This document shows, in pieces, positions 1 through 10,378 of a DNA stretch of 64,000 nt. The stretch is taken from positions 124,001-188,000 of the forward strand of contig PERI01000004.1 of NCBI GenBank assembly GCA_002928515.1, written 5' to 3'. The number at the start of each line of letters is the position of its first letter. The stretch's first letter is position 1. Made by a program: the position numbers and the translations under genes. Origin of the DNA: Hyphomicrobium sp. Lineage in GTDB: Bacteria; Pseudomonadota; Alphaproteobacteria; Rhizobiales; Hyphomicrobiaceae. The notes under the pieces are model-generated. The model saw only the letters and a list, made by a program, of their open reading frames with translations, was not told where the DNA came from and made no database searches.

Positions 1-852
1 GCTGGCGGCTTCATCCACCTCGTACAGCGTCATGTCCCGTCCGCCGGTGATGGACAGCAACAATCCTTTTGCGCCTTTCAGCGACACATCATCGAGCAAC
101 GGATTGGCGATCGCTTCTTCTGCGGCGAGGACTGCGCGGCGTTCACCGGTGGCTTCGCCGGTGCCCATCATCGCTGTGCCCATGCCCGTCATGACCGTGC
201 GTACGTCCGCGAAATCGAGGTTGATCAAGCCTTCCTTGAGGACCAAATCCACGATGCAGGCCACGCCGGAATACAGCACTTGGTCGGCCAGCACGAAGGC
301 TTCCACAAACGTCGTGCGTTCGTTGGCGATGCGGAACAAGTTCTGATTAGGAATAACAATCAGCGTATCGACGTGCTGGCGCAGCATCTGGACGCCTGCT
401 TCGGCAATGCGCATACGGCGCATGCCTTCGAATTGGAACGGCTTACAGACGATGCCAACCGTCAGAATGCCGAGTTCGCGAGCAGCACGGGCAATGACCG
501 CTGCCGCACCGGTGCCGGTGCCGCCGCCCATGCCAGCGGCGATAAAGACCATGTGCGACCCGACAATATGCGAGCGCAATTCTTCGAGTGCCTCTTGAGC
601 TGCGGCCTCGCCGATCTCCGGGCGCGATCCGGCACCCAATCCCTCTGTCAGGGTGGTTCCAAGTTGAATGCGATGTTCGGCGCTCGATGCCGCCAGTGAT
701 TGTGCATCGGTATTGGCAACGACGAATTCGACGCCCTGCAAACCTGCTGCAATCATATTGTTGATCGCGTTGCAGCCTGCGCCGCCGACGCCAATGACCG
801 TCAGGCGCGGCTTGATGTCGATCAACTTTGGCACTTGCAGTTTGATGCTCAT
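1..852 (-). CDS. ftsZ: Cell division protein FtsZ (C-terminal part outside the window)
   Basis: FtsZ is the tubulin-like GTPase that polymerises at midcell to form the Z ring. The visible 284 residues are the N-terminal GTPase half: the GGAGCNAI nucleotide loop lies near residues 23-30, the tubulin signature GGGTGTGA at about 110-117, and the ribose-contacting FEG..R segment at 141-146. The start ATG at 852 gives the family N-terminus. The reading frame runs off the left edge, so the C-terminal linker and the FtsA-binding tail are not seen. It is the last gene of the dcw cluster, 100 bases after ftsA. Residue 136 is Cys where most FtsZ proteins have Thr (VVTKPF is usual, IVCKPF here). Identity is certain; the effect of the Cys is unknown. 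Confidence 0.98.
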   Translation of the reverse strand, partial: MSIKLQVPKLIDIKPRLTVIGVGGAGCNAINNMIAAGLQGVEFVVANTDAQSLAASSAEHRIQLGTTLTEGLGAGSRPEIGEAAAQEALEELRSHIVGSHMVFIAAGMGGGTGTGAAAVIARAARELGILTVGIVCKPFQFEGMRRMRIAEAGVQMLRQHVDTLIVIPNQNLFRIANERTTFVEAFVLADQVLYSGVACIVDLVLKEGLINLDFADVRTVMTGMGTAMMGTGEATGERRAVLAAEEAIANPLLDDVSLKGAKGLLLSITGGRDMTLYEVDEAAS

Positions 853-952
853 GACGTCCTCGTATGTCGCCGTTGTCGAGGCTGCTGCGCGCTACACGCT
901 TGTCAGTCTCACTTACCAACTCAAAACTGACGCACGTCACGCTTTAGAAAAC

Positions 953-2218
953 TCAAAACCCAGTTTTTAGCCAATCGCTCACGCGACCCAGATAACCTTG
1001 CTGCGTACTCGGTTCGGTATGATACCCACCAAATACGTCACCAGAATGCAGGGCTGCGTAAGCCAATCCCGTTAATGTCGCCAGTTGAGGCCCGCCCATG
1101 GCGACCGGCCAACCAGAAATACCGATCGGACGGCCGAGCCGAACCGGACGTCCGAGTTGATTGGCGGCAAATTCCGCTGCGCCGAGTAGTTGGCTTGATC
1201 CCCCAGTGAGTACGACTTTGTCTCCCGCGTAAGCTCTGCCACCATTTTGAGCCAAGCGCTCTTGCACCAAACTCAAAATTTGCGAGACACGCGGCCTGAT
1301 GATGGCCGTGAGCATCGCTTTGGTAGCTTGATGCGTTGCGCCTTCTTCATCGCCAAGCAGCGGGTAAGAAAACGCTTCGTGTTCGTCAGACTGGGCAGAG
1401 ATGAGTGTGCCATAAAGCGATTTGATTCGCTCGGCCTCAACGAGTGGTGTCTGCAACGCTCGCGCGATGTCGTGGCTGATCCTTTGGCTGCCGACGGGGA
1501 CGACATCGGCACCGATAAATCGGCCTTCGGAGAACAAGGCGTAAGAGGTGGTTTCAGCGCCGAAATCGATGCATGTCACACCGAACTCGCGCTCTTCCGC
1601 GGTTGTTGCTGCGAGAGCGCTGGCGTAAGGCGCGGCAACCAAGCCGTCACACGCTAGATGGCATCGTTCAATGAGCAGCAGAACATTGCGTAAGGGGGCA
1701 TCATCTGCGACCACCGCATGGAGTTGTGCCGACATCTGTCGGGCTGCAAAGCCTTTCGGGTCTTGAATGCTCGCACTGCCGTCCAATTGATATCCAAGCG
1801 GATTGAGATGCAGCAAAGCGCGGCCGTGGCGTTCGACGTAGGCGCGACCACCCGTCATCATTCGCGTGACGTCGTCTTCGGTCACGACACCATTGGCAAT
1901 GTCGGCCTTGGCTGTGAAATGCTGCGACGTTAGCCGACCGCAAGCCACAGAAACCGTTACACCGTCAATCCTAACGCCCGCCTCGCGCTCGGCTTGGGCG
2001 ATGGCTGCGCGCGCGGCCCCTTCCGCCTCATTGATATCGATCAAAACTCCGGCCTTGAGGCCTTTCGATCGTTGCACGCCCATGCCGACGACGCGTGGCA
2101 TGAGACCGGCGCCTTGAGCTTGCGCTTGAGCCACCACGACAGCCGCAGCGATTTTGCTGGTGCCGATATCGAGGATCCCAAAGCTCTGATTATGTTTGCG
2201 CCGCTCGGCCATCAGCAT
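953..2218 (-). CDS. ftsA: Cell division protein FtsA
   Basis: FtsA is an actin-fold ATPase that tethers FtsZ filaments to the inner membrane and recruits later division proteins. The 421-residue product has the phosphate-1 loop DIGTSKIAA near residue 17, the SHS2 (1C) domain in the first third, the IDFGAETTSYA phosphate-2 motif in the middle, and TGGSSQLLG late. The end (GRVSDWLKTGF) fits the membrane-targeting amphipathic helix. The start at 2218 lies 4 bases after the ftsQ stop. A second ATG two codons later (2212) is an equally possible start. No strong ribosome site is seen, which suggests coupling to ftsQ. Confidence 0.97.
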   Translation of the reverse strand: MLMAERRKHNQSFGILDIGTSKIAAAVVVAQAQAQGAGLMPRVVGMGVQRSKGLKAGVLIDINEAEGAARAAIAQAEREAGVRIDGVTVSVACGRLTSQHFTAKADIANGVVTEDDVTRMMTGGRAYVERHGRALLHLNPLGYQLDGSASIQDPKGFAARQMSAQLHAVVADDAPLRNVLLLIERCHLACDGLVAAPYASALAATTAEEREFGVTCIDFGAETTSYALFSEGRFIGADVVPVGSQRISHDIARALQTPLVEAERIKSLYGTLISAQSDEHEAFSYPLLGDEEGATHQATKAMLTAIIRPRVSQILSLVQERLAQNGGRAYAGDKVVLTGGSSQLLGAAEFAANQLGRPVRLGRPIGISGWPVAMGGPQLATLTGLAYAALHSGDVFGGYHTEPSTQQGYLGRVSDWLKTGF

Positions 2219-2222
2219 TCAC

Positions 2223-3236
2223 TCATGGCTGGGGCTTCAAGGAAGCAACTGTGGAAGGCACTGGGCGAACTGCGATCCGCCCGGGCGTTCGCACATCGAT
2301 GATCTTGGGATCGCCCGCAAGGGCAGACCGGAGCGCAGGTGTCGAGGTGACATAATCTAAGCCTTCGACTTCGCGCTCGGCCGCCAACTCGATGATCGAG
2401 CCGTTTTTCAAAACAACGCGCCAGCGCCGTTCGGCGATGCGCTCGTACTTGGTCACGCGCGCGTGCAAATCTTTGTTGCGGCCCATTGCCGTGAGCAGCA
2501 CGCCGATATCGGCGGTCGCGCCTTCTCCTGCCACCACCGGCAAGTTCCAGCTATGGACAGATGGTGCCGCGCCAAGCACGCGCCCGGTCATATCTACGAG
2601 ATAGCGTTTCTCACCCCGTGCCCAAATCGCAGCAGGCAATCGTTCCGTAATGACAATGTCAAGTGCACCGGGAAACAGCCGTGAAATTTGCGCGCGATCA
2701 ACCCACGAGATCCGCTCGATGCGCGCGAGGGCCGCTTCGAGATCGAGTTGCCAGAGAGTTGCGACGTTGGGCAAATCGAGCGCATCAAATACGTCGGCAT
2801 CGTTGGTGTAGCGATGACCGGTGACGCTGACCTGCGTGATGCCGAAACCGAGTGAGATCAGCGCTGTCTTGGTATTGGCCGATACACGCTCAGCCATGTT
2901 TGCAAAAGCATCACGTAAATTGACCTGCGCTTTGCTGAGGGCAATTCCTGTTACGGCTATAACCAGTGAAAGCGCGATGCTCGAAAGAGCAGCACTTTTG
3001 AAACTTGAGCCTGGGCGCCGCCGACGTTTTCTATAGCGGCGCTGGTCGCGCGCAATTTCGAGTGAAAATCCGCGTGTAGCGCTGTGAGCGGTCTGAATGA
3101 AACTCCAGTTTCGGGCTGTGGGACGGGGGACATGATATTCGGTCGTGGTCGGTTCTGACGATGGCGCTTCCTGCGCCCGCCACCAAAACCGCTTCCCCGC
3201 CGCTACCTGTTGCAACTCGCGTCCTCGACCATCCAT
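2223..3236 (-). CDS. ftsQ: Cell division protein FtsQ
   Basis: FtsQ is a bitopic membrane protein linking early and late divisome proteins through FtsL/FtsB. After a long basic cytoplasmic segment there is one membrane span (ending ALSLVIAVTGIAL), then a POTRA domain (FGITQVSVTGHRYTNDADVF...) and the FtsQ beta domain (SRLFPGALDIVITERLPAAI). I chose the ATG at 3236, which gives 337 residues and a 34-base overlap with the ddlB end. The open frame extends upstream to 3332, but that part would be an out-of-frame read of ddlB. A later start is possible because the basic N-terminal region is poorly conserved in FtsQ proteins. Confidence 0.92.
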   Translation of the reverse strand: MDGRGRELQQVAAGKRFWWRAQEAPSSEPTTTEYHVPRPTARNWSFIQTAHSATRGFSLEIARDQRRYRKRRRRPGSSFKSAALSSIALSLVIAVTGIALSKAQVNLRDAFANMAERVSANTKTALISLGFGITQVSVTGHRYTNDADVFDALDLPNVATLWQLDLEAALARIERISWVDRAQISRLFPGALDIVITERLPAAIWARGEKRYLVDMTGRVLGAAPSVHSWNLPVVAGEGATADIGVLLTAMGRNKDLHARVTKYERIAERRWRVVLKNGSIIELAAEREVEGLDYVTSTPALRSALAGDPKIIDVRTPGRIAVRPVPSTVASLKPQP

Positions 3237-4159
3237 CGCACAAGCTCGCCAAACGACCAGCCTGCATGTCCTGCCAATTCCGGCACTAACGACGTTCCCG
3301 TCATGCCGGGTTGGGTATTCACTTCCAGGCAAATCAATTCACCGGTACCGCCAGGCGTATCGTCAAAACGGAAGTCCGCCCGCGACACGCCTCGACAGTC
3401 CAGCGCCTGATGCGCCCTTAACGTTAAGAAACGGACTGATTGGTAAACATCGGGTAAAAGTTGTGCCGGCATCTCGTGCTTTGATCCGCCTGGCGCGTAT
3501 TTCGCCTCATAATCGTAAAACGTGAGGCCTTTGAGCGGCACGATTTCGATGACGTCGGTGACGAAATCGCCGATGACGGCGCAGGTCAGTTCGCGTCCAG
3601 CAATGAAACGTTCGACCATGACGATTTGGTCGAGCGGTCCGCCCGCGGCAATGGAGTTGGGCGGGCGTTCGGCATCAGGGGCAACAATCACAACGCCGAC
3701 GCTTGAGCCTTCGGCGACAGGCTTCACGACGTAGGGTGGCGGCATGACATGTTCTGCCAACGCTTGCTCGCGCGTGACGAGCTTGGCTTGCGCTACGGCA
3801 ACGCCTGCCAGTTGCATGACATCTTTCGCGCGCTCTTTGTGCATGGCCAGAGCTGACGCCAGAACGCCTGAGTGCGTATAGGGAATGGCGAGCAATTCCA
3901 GTAGGCCCTGCACACAGCCGTCCTCACCGAATTGACCGTGTAGCGCGTTAAAACAGACGTCCGGATTTACGTTCGTCAGTTGTTGAGCAAGATCGCGACC
4001 GACATCGATGCCGGTGACCAGATAGCCTTCTCCACGCAATGCTTCGACGACGGCTGCTCCTGATCGCAGGCTCACTTCGCGTTCAGCGGACAAGCCGCCC
4101 ATCAGCACCGCGACGTGCTTATGCGTGCGCGCCGGGGCGCCTCCCAAGTGATCGGTCAT
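3203..4159 (-). CDS. ddlB: D-alanine--D-alanine ligase
   Basis: This cytoplasmic ATP-grasp enzyme joins two D-alanines to make the dipeptide added by MurF. The 318 residues show the N-terminal [20 protein letters not shown] segment, the ATP-grasp loop GSSVGVVIV in the middle, and the metal/substrate segment [17 protein letters not shown] near the end, all typical of DdlB. The length is normal (about 300-320). The start overlaps the murB stop by 4 bases (ATGA), and the end overlaps ftsQ by 34 bases. Its place between murB and ftsQ is standard for alphaproteobacteria. Confidence 0.97.
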   Translation of the reverse strand: MTDHLGGAPARTHKHVAVLMGGLSAEREVSLRSGAAVVEALRGEGYLVTGIDVGRDLAQQLTNVNPDVCFNALHGQFGEDGCVQGLLELLAIPYTHSGVLASALAMHKERAKDVMQLAGVAVAQAKLVTREQALAEHVMPPPYVVKPVAEGSSVGVVIVAPDAERPPNSIAAGGPLDQIVMVERFIAGRELTCAVIGDFVTDVIEIVPLKGLTFYDYEAKYAPGGSKHEMPAQLLPDVYQSVRFLTLRAHQALDCRGVSRADFRFDDTPGGTGELICLEVNTQPGMTGTSLVPELAGHAGWSFGELVRWMVEDASCNR

Positions 4160-5112
4160 GGCATCTCCGCAAGCGCTTCACCTTTGGGGCGGCCGGGGCG
4201 CGGCAGTCCTAAGCGAATGATTTCCCAATTGAGTGTGATGCCGGATGCGGCTTTGACGCGCGCGCGCACAGTCTCGCCGAGTTTTTCGACATCCTCACCT
4301 GAGGCCTGCTGATCGTTGATGAGGAAATTGCAATGCATATCGGACACTTTTGCGCCACCGATGCGCAAGCCTCGGCAGCCCGCCGCATCGACCAGTTTCC
4401 AGGCGCTATTGCCCGGAGGATTTTTGAATGTCGAGCCACCGGTGCGTTCTTTGATCGGCTGGTTTTTTTCGCGATAGTCGGCGACCTCGTCCATCTCTTT
4501 GAGAATGTCTGCCGGGTCGCCCGGCGTTCCTTGAAAAACGGCTTCGGTAAAGATCCAGCCTTCAGGAATGGCACAATGGCGATAGGTAAAGCCCATGTCA
4601 GCTAAACTGTATTCGTAAATGTTGCCATCGAGATCGACGGCACGCGCGCTGATCAGACAGTCTTTGGTTTCGCGGCCATGTGCGCCTGCGTTCATGCGCA
4701 GTGCGCCACCGATCGATCCTGGGATGCCGCGATAAAATGCCAGACCTGAAATTCCAGCGTCGGCGGCTGCGCGCGCAACCTTCACATCTGGCACGGCGGT
4801 GCCGACGCGCAGGCGATGTTCGGGCTCAACTTTAATCTCACTAAAGCCACGTCCGAGACGGATCACAATACCTGGAACACCGCCATCTCGCACCAGCAGA
4901 TTCGATCCCAAGCCAATGACGTTGATGGGAACATCGTCAGGCAAGTTCTGTAGAAAGTATGCGAGGTCAGCCTCATCGGCAGGCGTGAACAAGACCTGCG
5001 CGGGGCCACCGACCCGGAACCAGGTGATGTCGGCGAGTGGCGCGTTCGTGATCAAGCGCCCCCGTAAGTCTGGCATCAATGTGCGCAAGTCGGCAGTGAT
5101 ATCTTCAAACAT
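4156..5112 (-). CDS. murB: UDP-N-acetylenolpyruvoylglucosamine reductase MurB
   Basis: MurB is a cytoplasmic FAD enzyme that reduces UDP-GlcNAc-enolpyruvate with NADPH to UDP-MurNAc. The FAD-binding motifs [12 protein letters not shown] and [20 protein letters not shown] are present in the first half. [21 protein letters not shown] carries the catalytic Ser of the type with a short C-terminal domain. The length is 318, usual for the alphaproteobacterial form. The stop overlaps the ddlB start, and the start shares one base with the murC stop (TGATG). Confidence 0.97.
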   Translation of the reverse strand: MFEDITADLRTLMPDLRGRLITNAPLADITWFRVGGPAQVLFTPADEADLAYFLQNLPDDVPINVIGLGSNLLVRDGGVPGIVIRLGRGFSEIKVEPEHRLRVGTAVPDVKVARAAADAGISGLAFYRGIPGSIGGALRMNAGAHGRETKDCLISARAVDLDGNIYEYSLADMGFTYRHCAIPEGWIFTEAVFQGTPGDPADILKEMDEVADYREKNQPIKERTGGSTFKNPPGNSAWKLVDAAGCRGLRIGGAKVSDMHCNFLINDQQASGEDVEKLGETVRARVKAASGITLNWEIIRLGLPRPGRPKGEALAEMP

Positions 5113-6560
5113 CAGGCAGCATTCCCTGGCACTGCTTTTATGCGCTTGTCATCGTCTGCGAGCCATTGCGGCAACGCGTGCGCCCATTCTGTTGAGAGAC
5201 CCGCGCCGAGGCACACGACTGTGTCACCCGACTGCGCTTGATGTTTCAAGGCTGGAATGAGATCGCCGATTTTATCGAGCGATTCAACGGAATGATGTCC
5301 GCTTTTGAGAATACAGCTGGCCAGTGTGTGATGCGTCACACCGTCGATTGGGCTTTCGCCCGCTGTGTAGAGAGGGGCGACGATGACATGGTCTGCGTCT
5401 TTGAAGCAGGCTGAGAATTCTTCGAACAAATCTCGCACGCGGGTATAGCGATGCGGCTCGACGACGGCGATCACACGGCCTTTGGCGCCGGCGCGCGCGG
5501 CTGCCAACACAGCAGAAATTTCTACAGGGTGGTGGCCATAGTCATCGTAAATCGAAACACCGTTCCATTCGCCGGTATATTGGAATCGGCGCTTGACGCC
5601 TGAGAACCCGGCCATGGCGGCGTGAATTTTGTCATCCTCGATACCCGCTTCGGTCGCAATCGCAATTGCGGCTAGTCCATTTAAAGCATTGTGTGTGCCG
5701 GGGATCGGCACTGACCAATTTTGCAAACGGCGCGCACCGCCTTTGACATTCGCCCCAAGCTGCGCATCAAAGGTCGTCGTATTGCCCGATATGCGCACGT
5801 TTTCAAGAACGATGTCTGCATCGCGCGATACCCCGTACGTCAGCAAGCGACGACCATCGGCACGCAAATTCAGTCGATCTAACATCTCGCGAACCACGGG
5901 ATGGTCAACGCACGCAACGGCGAGCCCGAAGAACGGAATGTTTTTCAGAAATGCTTCGTACTCGCGGTGCATGGCTTCGACCGAGCCGAAATAATCGAGA
6001 TGCTCGGGATCGATATTGGTGACGATGCCCATTTCTGTCGGCAGTCGTGTGAATGTGCCGTCGCTCTCATCGGCTTCTACGATCATCCACTTGCCTTGAC
6101 CCAGGCGTGCATTCGATCCCCACGCATTGATGATGCCGCCGGTGATGACCGTTGGCTCTAGACCCGCTTCGGTCATGATGTGTGAGAGAAGCGATGTCGT
6201 CGTCGTCTTGCCGTGCGTTCCCGTGACGGACACGGTCGAATATAAACGCATCAGTTCGGCCAGAATTTCAGCACGGCGGATGATCGTCAGGTCTTTTTCT
6301 CGCGCGGCTGCAAGTTCGGGGTTCGATGGTTTTACAGCCGTCGAGATGACGACATAGCGCGCGCCTATCAGGTTGACTGGATCATGTCCGACGAAGACCC
6401 GGATGCCCTTGGCGCGCAGACGCTTGACGTTGGCATTTTCCTTTTGATCGCTACCTTGGACCGTATAGCCTTTTGCAACCAAAATTTCGGCAATCGCACT
6501 CATGCCGATGCCGCCGATGCCGATGATGTGGAATGGGCCAATGTCGCGCGGCATTTGCAT
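5112..6560 (-). CDS. murC: UDP-N-acetylmuramate--L-alanine ligase MurC
   Basis: MurC adds L-alanine to UDP-MurNAc using ATP, the first step of stem peptide assembly. The 482-residue protein has the N-terminal nucleotide fold ([17 protein letters not shown]), the ATP P-loop [14 protein letters not shown] near residue 115, and the Mur ligase central and C-terminal domains ([21 protein letters not shown]). These tell MurC apart from its sister ligases MurD, MurE and MurF, which are also in this cluster. The start at 6560 lies 60 bases after the murG stop. Confidence 0.97.
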   Translation of the reverse strand: MQMPRDIGPFHIIGIGGIGMSAIAEILVAKGYTVQGSDQKENANVKRLRAKGIRVFVGHDPVNLIGARYVVISTAVKPSNPELAAAREKDLTIIRRAEILAELMRLYSTVSVTGTHGKTTTTSLLSHIMTEAGLEPTVITGGIINAWGSNARLGQGKWMIVEADESDGTFTRLPTEMGIVTNIDPEHLDYFGSVEAMHREYEAFLKNIPFFGLAVACVDHPVVREMLDRLNLRADGRRLLTYGVSRDADIVLENVRISGNTTTFDAQLGANVKGGARRLQNWSVPIPGTHNALNGLAAIAIATEAGIEDDKIHAAMAGFSGVKRRFQYTGEWNGVSIYDDYGHHPVEISAVLAAARAGAKGRVIAVVEPHRYTRVRDLFEEFSACFKDADHVIVAPLYTAGESPIDGVTHHTLASCILKSGHHSVESLDKIGDLIPALKHQAQSGDTVVCLGAGLSTEWAHALPQWLADDDKRIKAVPGNAA

Positions 6561-6620
6561 GGATGAGATCGTCCTTGATTGGCAATTCGAGATACATGCA
6601 CGCGAGAGGTCGTCTGCAAA

Positions 6621-7745
6621 CTAGCGTGATTTTGATTCCAACGCGCGGCCTTCTGCGAGTGCGAGAACGAAATCTGCAAGTCGCGCGACCGCGTCCGGAC
6701 GGCCCGCTTTTTTAGCCGCCTCAGCGGCGGCTGCAAGCACGATCGGCGCGGCAACGAGGCGCTCGATCTCATCTGCGAGACGTTCGGCGGTTAGATTTTT
6801 CTGTTCCAGGCACCAGCCACCGCCCGATTCTGCAAGGCGCAAAGCATTGTTGAGCTGATCGTTGTCGAGCGCATGTGGCAATGGCACGAGGATCGCAGGT
6901 CGGCCCATCGCGGTCAGTTCTGCAACGGTAGAGGCCCCTGCACGGCCAATGACCAAATGAGCTTCCGCCATCCGGTCTGGCAGGTCTTTAAAGAATGGCG
7001 CGACATCGGCATCGATTCCCGATCGCTCATAGGCCGTTCGCACTCGATCTAAATCTTCTTCACGCGCCTGCTGAGTGATGACTAAGCGGGCGCGCACGTC
7101 ATCGGGCAGTTCGATCAACGCAGGTGGAACGGCATCGGAAAAATAACGCGCGCCCTGACTGCCGCCAAAAACCAGAATACGAATTGTGCCGCCGGCGACC
7201 GGCGGTTCATACGGGCGTTGTGCGGCGGTGATGACGCTTTTGCGCACCGGATTGCCGGTGAGCGTGGCTTTTGCCGCCGATGCCCCGTCTAAGTATTTTG
7301 TATTTTCGAACGACGTCGCTATGGCTGTCACGCGTTTGGCCAGCATTTTATTGGCGCGACCGAGGACCGAATTCTGTTCGTGCAAGGCTGTGGGAATGCT
7401 GCGCATTCGTGCCGCTACCAGTGGCGGAAAGGTCGGATAGCCGCCAAAGCCAATGACGCAGCGCGGTTTGACTTGTCCCAAAATTGCAAAGGCTGCACGC
7501 GTACCGCGCGCGAGTGCGAGCGTGGTTTTTGCGACATCGCTGGCGGTGCGGCTTGCAAGGGTCGCTGATGGCACTTGATAAACAGTACGTGCGGGAAAGC
7601 CTGAGCCGTAACGATCCCCGCGCATGTCGGTGATCAAATCGACGGCAACGTCGCGACGTTGCAGCTCTTCCGCCAATGCGAATGCCGGGAACAAATGGCC
7701 GCCGGTTCCTCCGGCTGCGAGCATGACAGAGATTGGCTCGCTCAT
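6621..7745 (-). CDS. murG: UDP-GlcNAc--lipid I N-acetylglucosaminyltransferase MurG
   Basis: MurG is a peripheral membrane GT-B glycosyltransferase that adds GlcNAc to lipid I to form lipid II on the inner face of the membrane. The acceptor-side loop AAGGTGGHLFPAFALAEEL is at residues 10-28, the GFGGYPTFPP loop near 100, and the donor site segments VFGGSQGARYFSD and IGRAGASTVAELTAMGRPAILVP follow. The 374-residue length is normal. The start overlaps the ftsW stop by 4 bases. Confidence 0.97.
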   Translation of the reverse strand: MSEPISVMLAAGGTGGHLFPAFALAEELQRRDVAVDLITDMRGDRYGSGFPARTVYQVPSATLASRTASDVAKTTLALARGTRAAFAILGQVKPRCVIGFGGYPTFPPLVAARMRSIPTALHEQNSVLGRANKMLAKRVTAIATSFENTKYLDGASAAKATLTGNPVRKSVITAAQRPYEPPVAGGTIRILVFGGSQGARYFSDAVPPALIELPDDVRARLVITQQAREEDLDRVRTAYERSGIDADVAPFFKDLPDRMAEAHLVIGRAGASTVAELTAMGRPAILVPLPHALDNDQLNNALRLAESGGGWCLEQKNLTAERLADEIERLVAAPIVLAAAAEAAKKAGRPDAVARLADFVLALAEGRALESKSR

Positions 7746-8923
7746 GGTGTGTCGGTCCGCGCTTTTGGTTGCATGGCGTCGATGGTCGGCACCAATCGCG
7801 GCTTTTTAAGGCGTTGCGGATCGATCCGACGCCGCGTCAAAGCGACCAACATGCCGGCTGTCATAGCAAGTGCGAGCATTGATGATCCGCCCGCAGAAAT
7901 GAAAGGCAAAGTCATACCCTTGGCTGGCAGTAGCCCGATGTTCACACCCATGTTGATGAGCGCTTGCAGTCCAAAGACGGTCGCGAGCCCTTGAATTGCG
8001 AGGCGGTCACGGGCGATGGGTTCGTGCGATGCACTCAGCAGTGCTCTCAGCACAATGAAAGCGAAAAGCAGCACGAGTATGAGACACGCGACGACACCAT
8101 ATTCCTCGCCAATAACTGCGAATATGAAATCCGTATGTGCATCGGGCAGCACTGATTTGATCGTGCCTTCGCCAGGCCCTCGTCCGAAAAGCCCCCCCTC
8201 TGCAAACGACTGCATCGCACGATCGACTTGAAAATTTTCAAACGGCAAAGGATTGAAAAATCTGTCGAGGCGCTGCTCAACATGCGGCAATGTCAAATAA
8301 GCGATCCACAAACCGATGCTGCCACATGCTACCAGCGCTGCCGCGCCCATCAGCGGCAGACCAGCCAAAACATACAGCGCTCCGGCTGTCAGACTGATCA
8401 GCACTGTTTGCCCAACATCGGGTTGCGCAACGAGCAAACCAGCGACTACGATCCAGAGCAGAAAAGCGATAGGCGCGGCTGGCATATCGCGGCGGGTCGA
8501 TGCTTCGGCGAACAACCATGCCATGACGACCACAAACGCAGGCTTGGCAAATTCCGATGGTTGCAGCGAATAGCCGCCAATCGACAGCCAGCGCTGCGCG
8601 CCATTGATTTCTTGGCCAGAAGCCAACACCAAAACAAGACCTGCAAATGACGCCAGTAAAAGTGCCAGCGCAAATCTTCGCACCGCTGCGGGAGTGAAGA
8701 ACGAAATTGCAACGACTAACGCGGCGCTCACGACCGCAAAAACGGCATGACGCTCGACGAAGTGATAGGTCGAAAGCCCCTTCTTCATCGCCACCGCTGG
8801 GGAGGCGGCGAGCGACAACACAACGCCCAATGCAATGAGCGCGAAGATGGCCGTTAGCAGGCCATGATCGACGGTAAACGACCAATCGGAAAAGCGGCTG
8901 CGATCGGTGCGGCTCACGCTCAT
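7742..8923 (-). CDS. ftsW: Lipid II polymerase FtsW (SEDS family)
   Basis: FtsW is the divisome SEDS glycosyltransferase that polymerises lipid II together with FtsI. The 393 residues form about ten hydrophobic spans, with the SEDS signatures GAQRWLSIGGYSLQPSEFAKP, the AQPDVGQT loop holding the conserved Asp, and GLLPAKGMTLPFISAGGSS near the end. Its position between murD and murG is standard and separates it from RodA. It overlaps both neighbours by 4 bases, so it is probably translationally coupled. Confidence 0.97.
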   Translation of the reverse strand: MSVSRTDRSRFSDWSFTVDHGLLTAIFALIALGVVLSLAASPAVAMKKGLSTYHFVERHAVFAVVSAALVVAISFFTPAAVRRFALALLLASFAGLVLVLASGQEINGAQRWLSIGGYSLQPSEFAKPAFVVVMAWLFAEASTRRDMPAAPIAFLLWIVVAGLLVAQPDVGQTVLISLTAGALYVLAGLPLMGAAALVACGSIGLWIAYLTLPHVEQRLDRFFNPLPFENFQVDRAMQSFAEGGLFGRGPGEGTIKSVLPDAHTDFIFAVIGEEYGVVACLILVLLFAFIVLRALLSASHEPIARDRLAIQGLATVFGLQALINMGVNIGLLPAKGMTLPFISAGGSSMLALAMTAGMLVALTRRRIDPQRLKKPRLVPTIDAMQPKARTDTP

Positions 8924-10335
8924 GCGCGGCTCCGCAAAGCAATACCCGGCAACGCAGCTACGAGAGCGCGGAAGGCATCACCGCGGACTTCAAAGTTTTT
9001 GAATTGATCATAGCTTGCGCAGGCTGGTGACAGTAGCACAACGGGTTGCTGAGCCGTGCTTGCTTGTGCATCGCGCGTCGCAGCCTCGACAGCGGATTGC
9101 AATGTTCCGCAACGCATATAGGGCACTTTTGCATCTAAAGTCGCGGCGAAGGCGTCGCTGGATTCGCCGATGAGATAGGCCTTGGCGATTCCAGGGAAGT
9201 ACGGTTGCAGCACGTCTATGCCGCCATCCTTGGCCTTGCCACCGACGATCCAGTACACATCTTGAGGAAACGACAGTAGCGCTTTCTCGGTAGAATCGGC
9301 ATTGGTTGCCTTGCTGTCATTGATAAAAAGAATTTGTCCCAATCGCGCGATTTCTTCCATGCGGTGGGGAAGTCCAGGGAATGAATTCAACGCGCTTTGC
9401 CAATCGATATCTGCGGACATACCCAATTGATGTAAACACTCGCGCACGGCAGCCACAGCCGCCAAGGCATTTTGCGCGTTGTGTTTGCCACGCAGCGTTG
9501 AAATGCCATTAAGCGTTGCGAGTTTCACAGCTAGACCTTCGCGATTGGAACACACCAGCCAACCATCGATCATGCTGTAGCCCGGTGCCAACCCGCGTTC
9601 GGAGCTGAATGCGCAGGCGATACCTGACGCTGTTTTGCGCTTCAATATTTCAAGCGATAGGTCGTCGTCGATGCCGATGCAGGCGATGTCCGCACCTTGA
9701 ACGAGACGCTCCTTGATGGCTGCGTAATTTTCGATGGTCCCGTGCCGGTCGAGGTGATCTGGCGTCACGTTGAGATGCACGCCAATCGTGGGTTTCAGCG
9801 TCGGCGTCAGGTCAATCTGAAACGACGACATTTCGATGACGTGAAAGCGATCTGATGCTGGTGGCTCAAGTGTTAGAATGGCGCGGCCGATGTTACCGCC
9901 CATTTGCACATCATGGCCCGCGAAACGCAGTATGTGGGCAATCAAGGCTGTCGTTGTCGATTTGCCGTTAGTGCCTGTCACGGCAATGAACGGTGCGGGC
10001 GGATCGCTCAGTGCCCGCTCGCGGGCGAACAGTTCAACATCGCCAATAATTTCGACGCGCGCGGCTCGGGCCTTTGTCACAGTCCAATGCGCTTCAGGAT
10101 GGGTGAGAGGGACACCCGGTGCCAGTACGAGGGCTGCAAATCGTGACCAGTTCGCCGTCATCAGATCGACGAGGGGTACACCGACCTGCTGTGCTGCCGT
10201 GCGCCCTGCTTCGTTATCGTCCCAGGCGGCAACGCTTGCGCCGCCTTCCAATAGGGCGCGGACTGTCGCCGTCCCGGACGCGCCAAGTCCGAACACCGCA
10301 ACGGATTTGCCTTGGAACGATGTCGCGCGAATCAT
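8920..10335 (-). CDS. murD: UDP-N-acetylmuramoylalanine--D-glutamate ligase MurD
   Basis: MurD adds D-glutamate to UDP-MurNAc-L-Ala. The N-terminal Rossmann-like domain starts FQGKSVAVFGLGASGTATVRAL. The ATP loop VTGTNGKSTTTALIAHIL is near residue 120, LPHRMEEIA lies in the central part, and INDSKATNADST opens the C-terminal domain, all diagnostic for MurD. The length of 471 is usual. The stop overlaps the ftsW start by 4 bases; mraY ends 43 bases upstream. Confidence 0.97.
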   Translation of the reverse strand: MIRATSFQGKSVAVFGLGASGTATVRALLEGGASVAAWDDNEAGRTAAQQVGVPLVDLMTANWSRFAALVLAPGVPLTHPEAHWTVTKARAARVEIIGDVELFARERALSDPPAPFIAVTGTNGKSTTTALIAHILRFAGHDVQMGGNIGRAILTLEPPASDRFHVIEMSSFQIDLTPTLKPTIGVHLNVTPDHLDRHGTIENYAAIKERLVQGADIACIGIDDDLSLEILKRKTASGIACAFSSERGLAPGYSMIDGWLVCSNREGLAVKLATLNGISTLRGKHNAQNALAAVAAVRECLHQLGMSADIDWQSALNSFPGLPHRMEEIARLGQILFINDSKATNADSTEKALLSFPQDVYWIVGGKAKDGGIDVLQPYFPGIAKAYLIGESSDAFAATLDAKVPYMRCGTLQSAVEAATRDAQASTAQQPVVLLSPACASYDQFKNFEVRGDAFRALVAALPGIALRSRA

Positions 10336-10378
10336 GATTGGAAATTTATCGCAGATCGAAGCCTTTGGCGCGGGCGAG

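Noticed and set aside
443-940. Minus-strand 165-codon frame over the start of ftsZ
   Set aside because: It is an alternative frame of ftsZ; FtsZ motifs are in the other frame.
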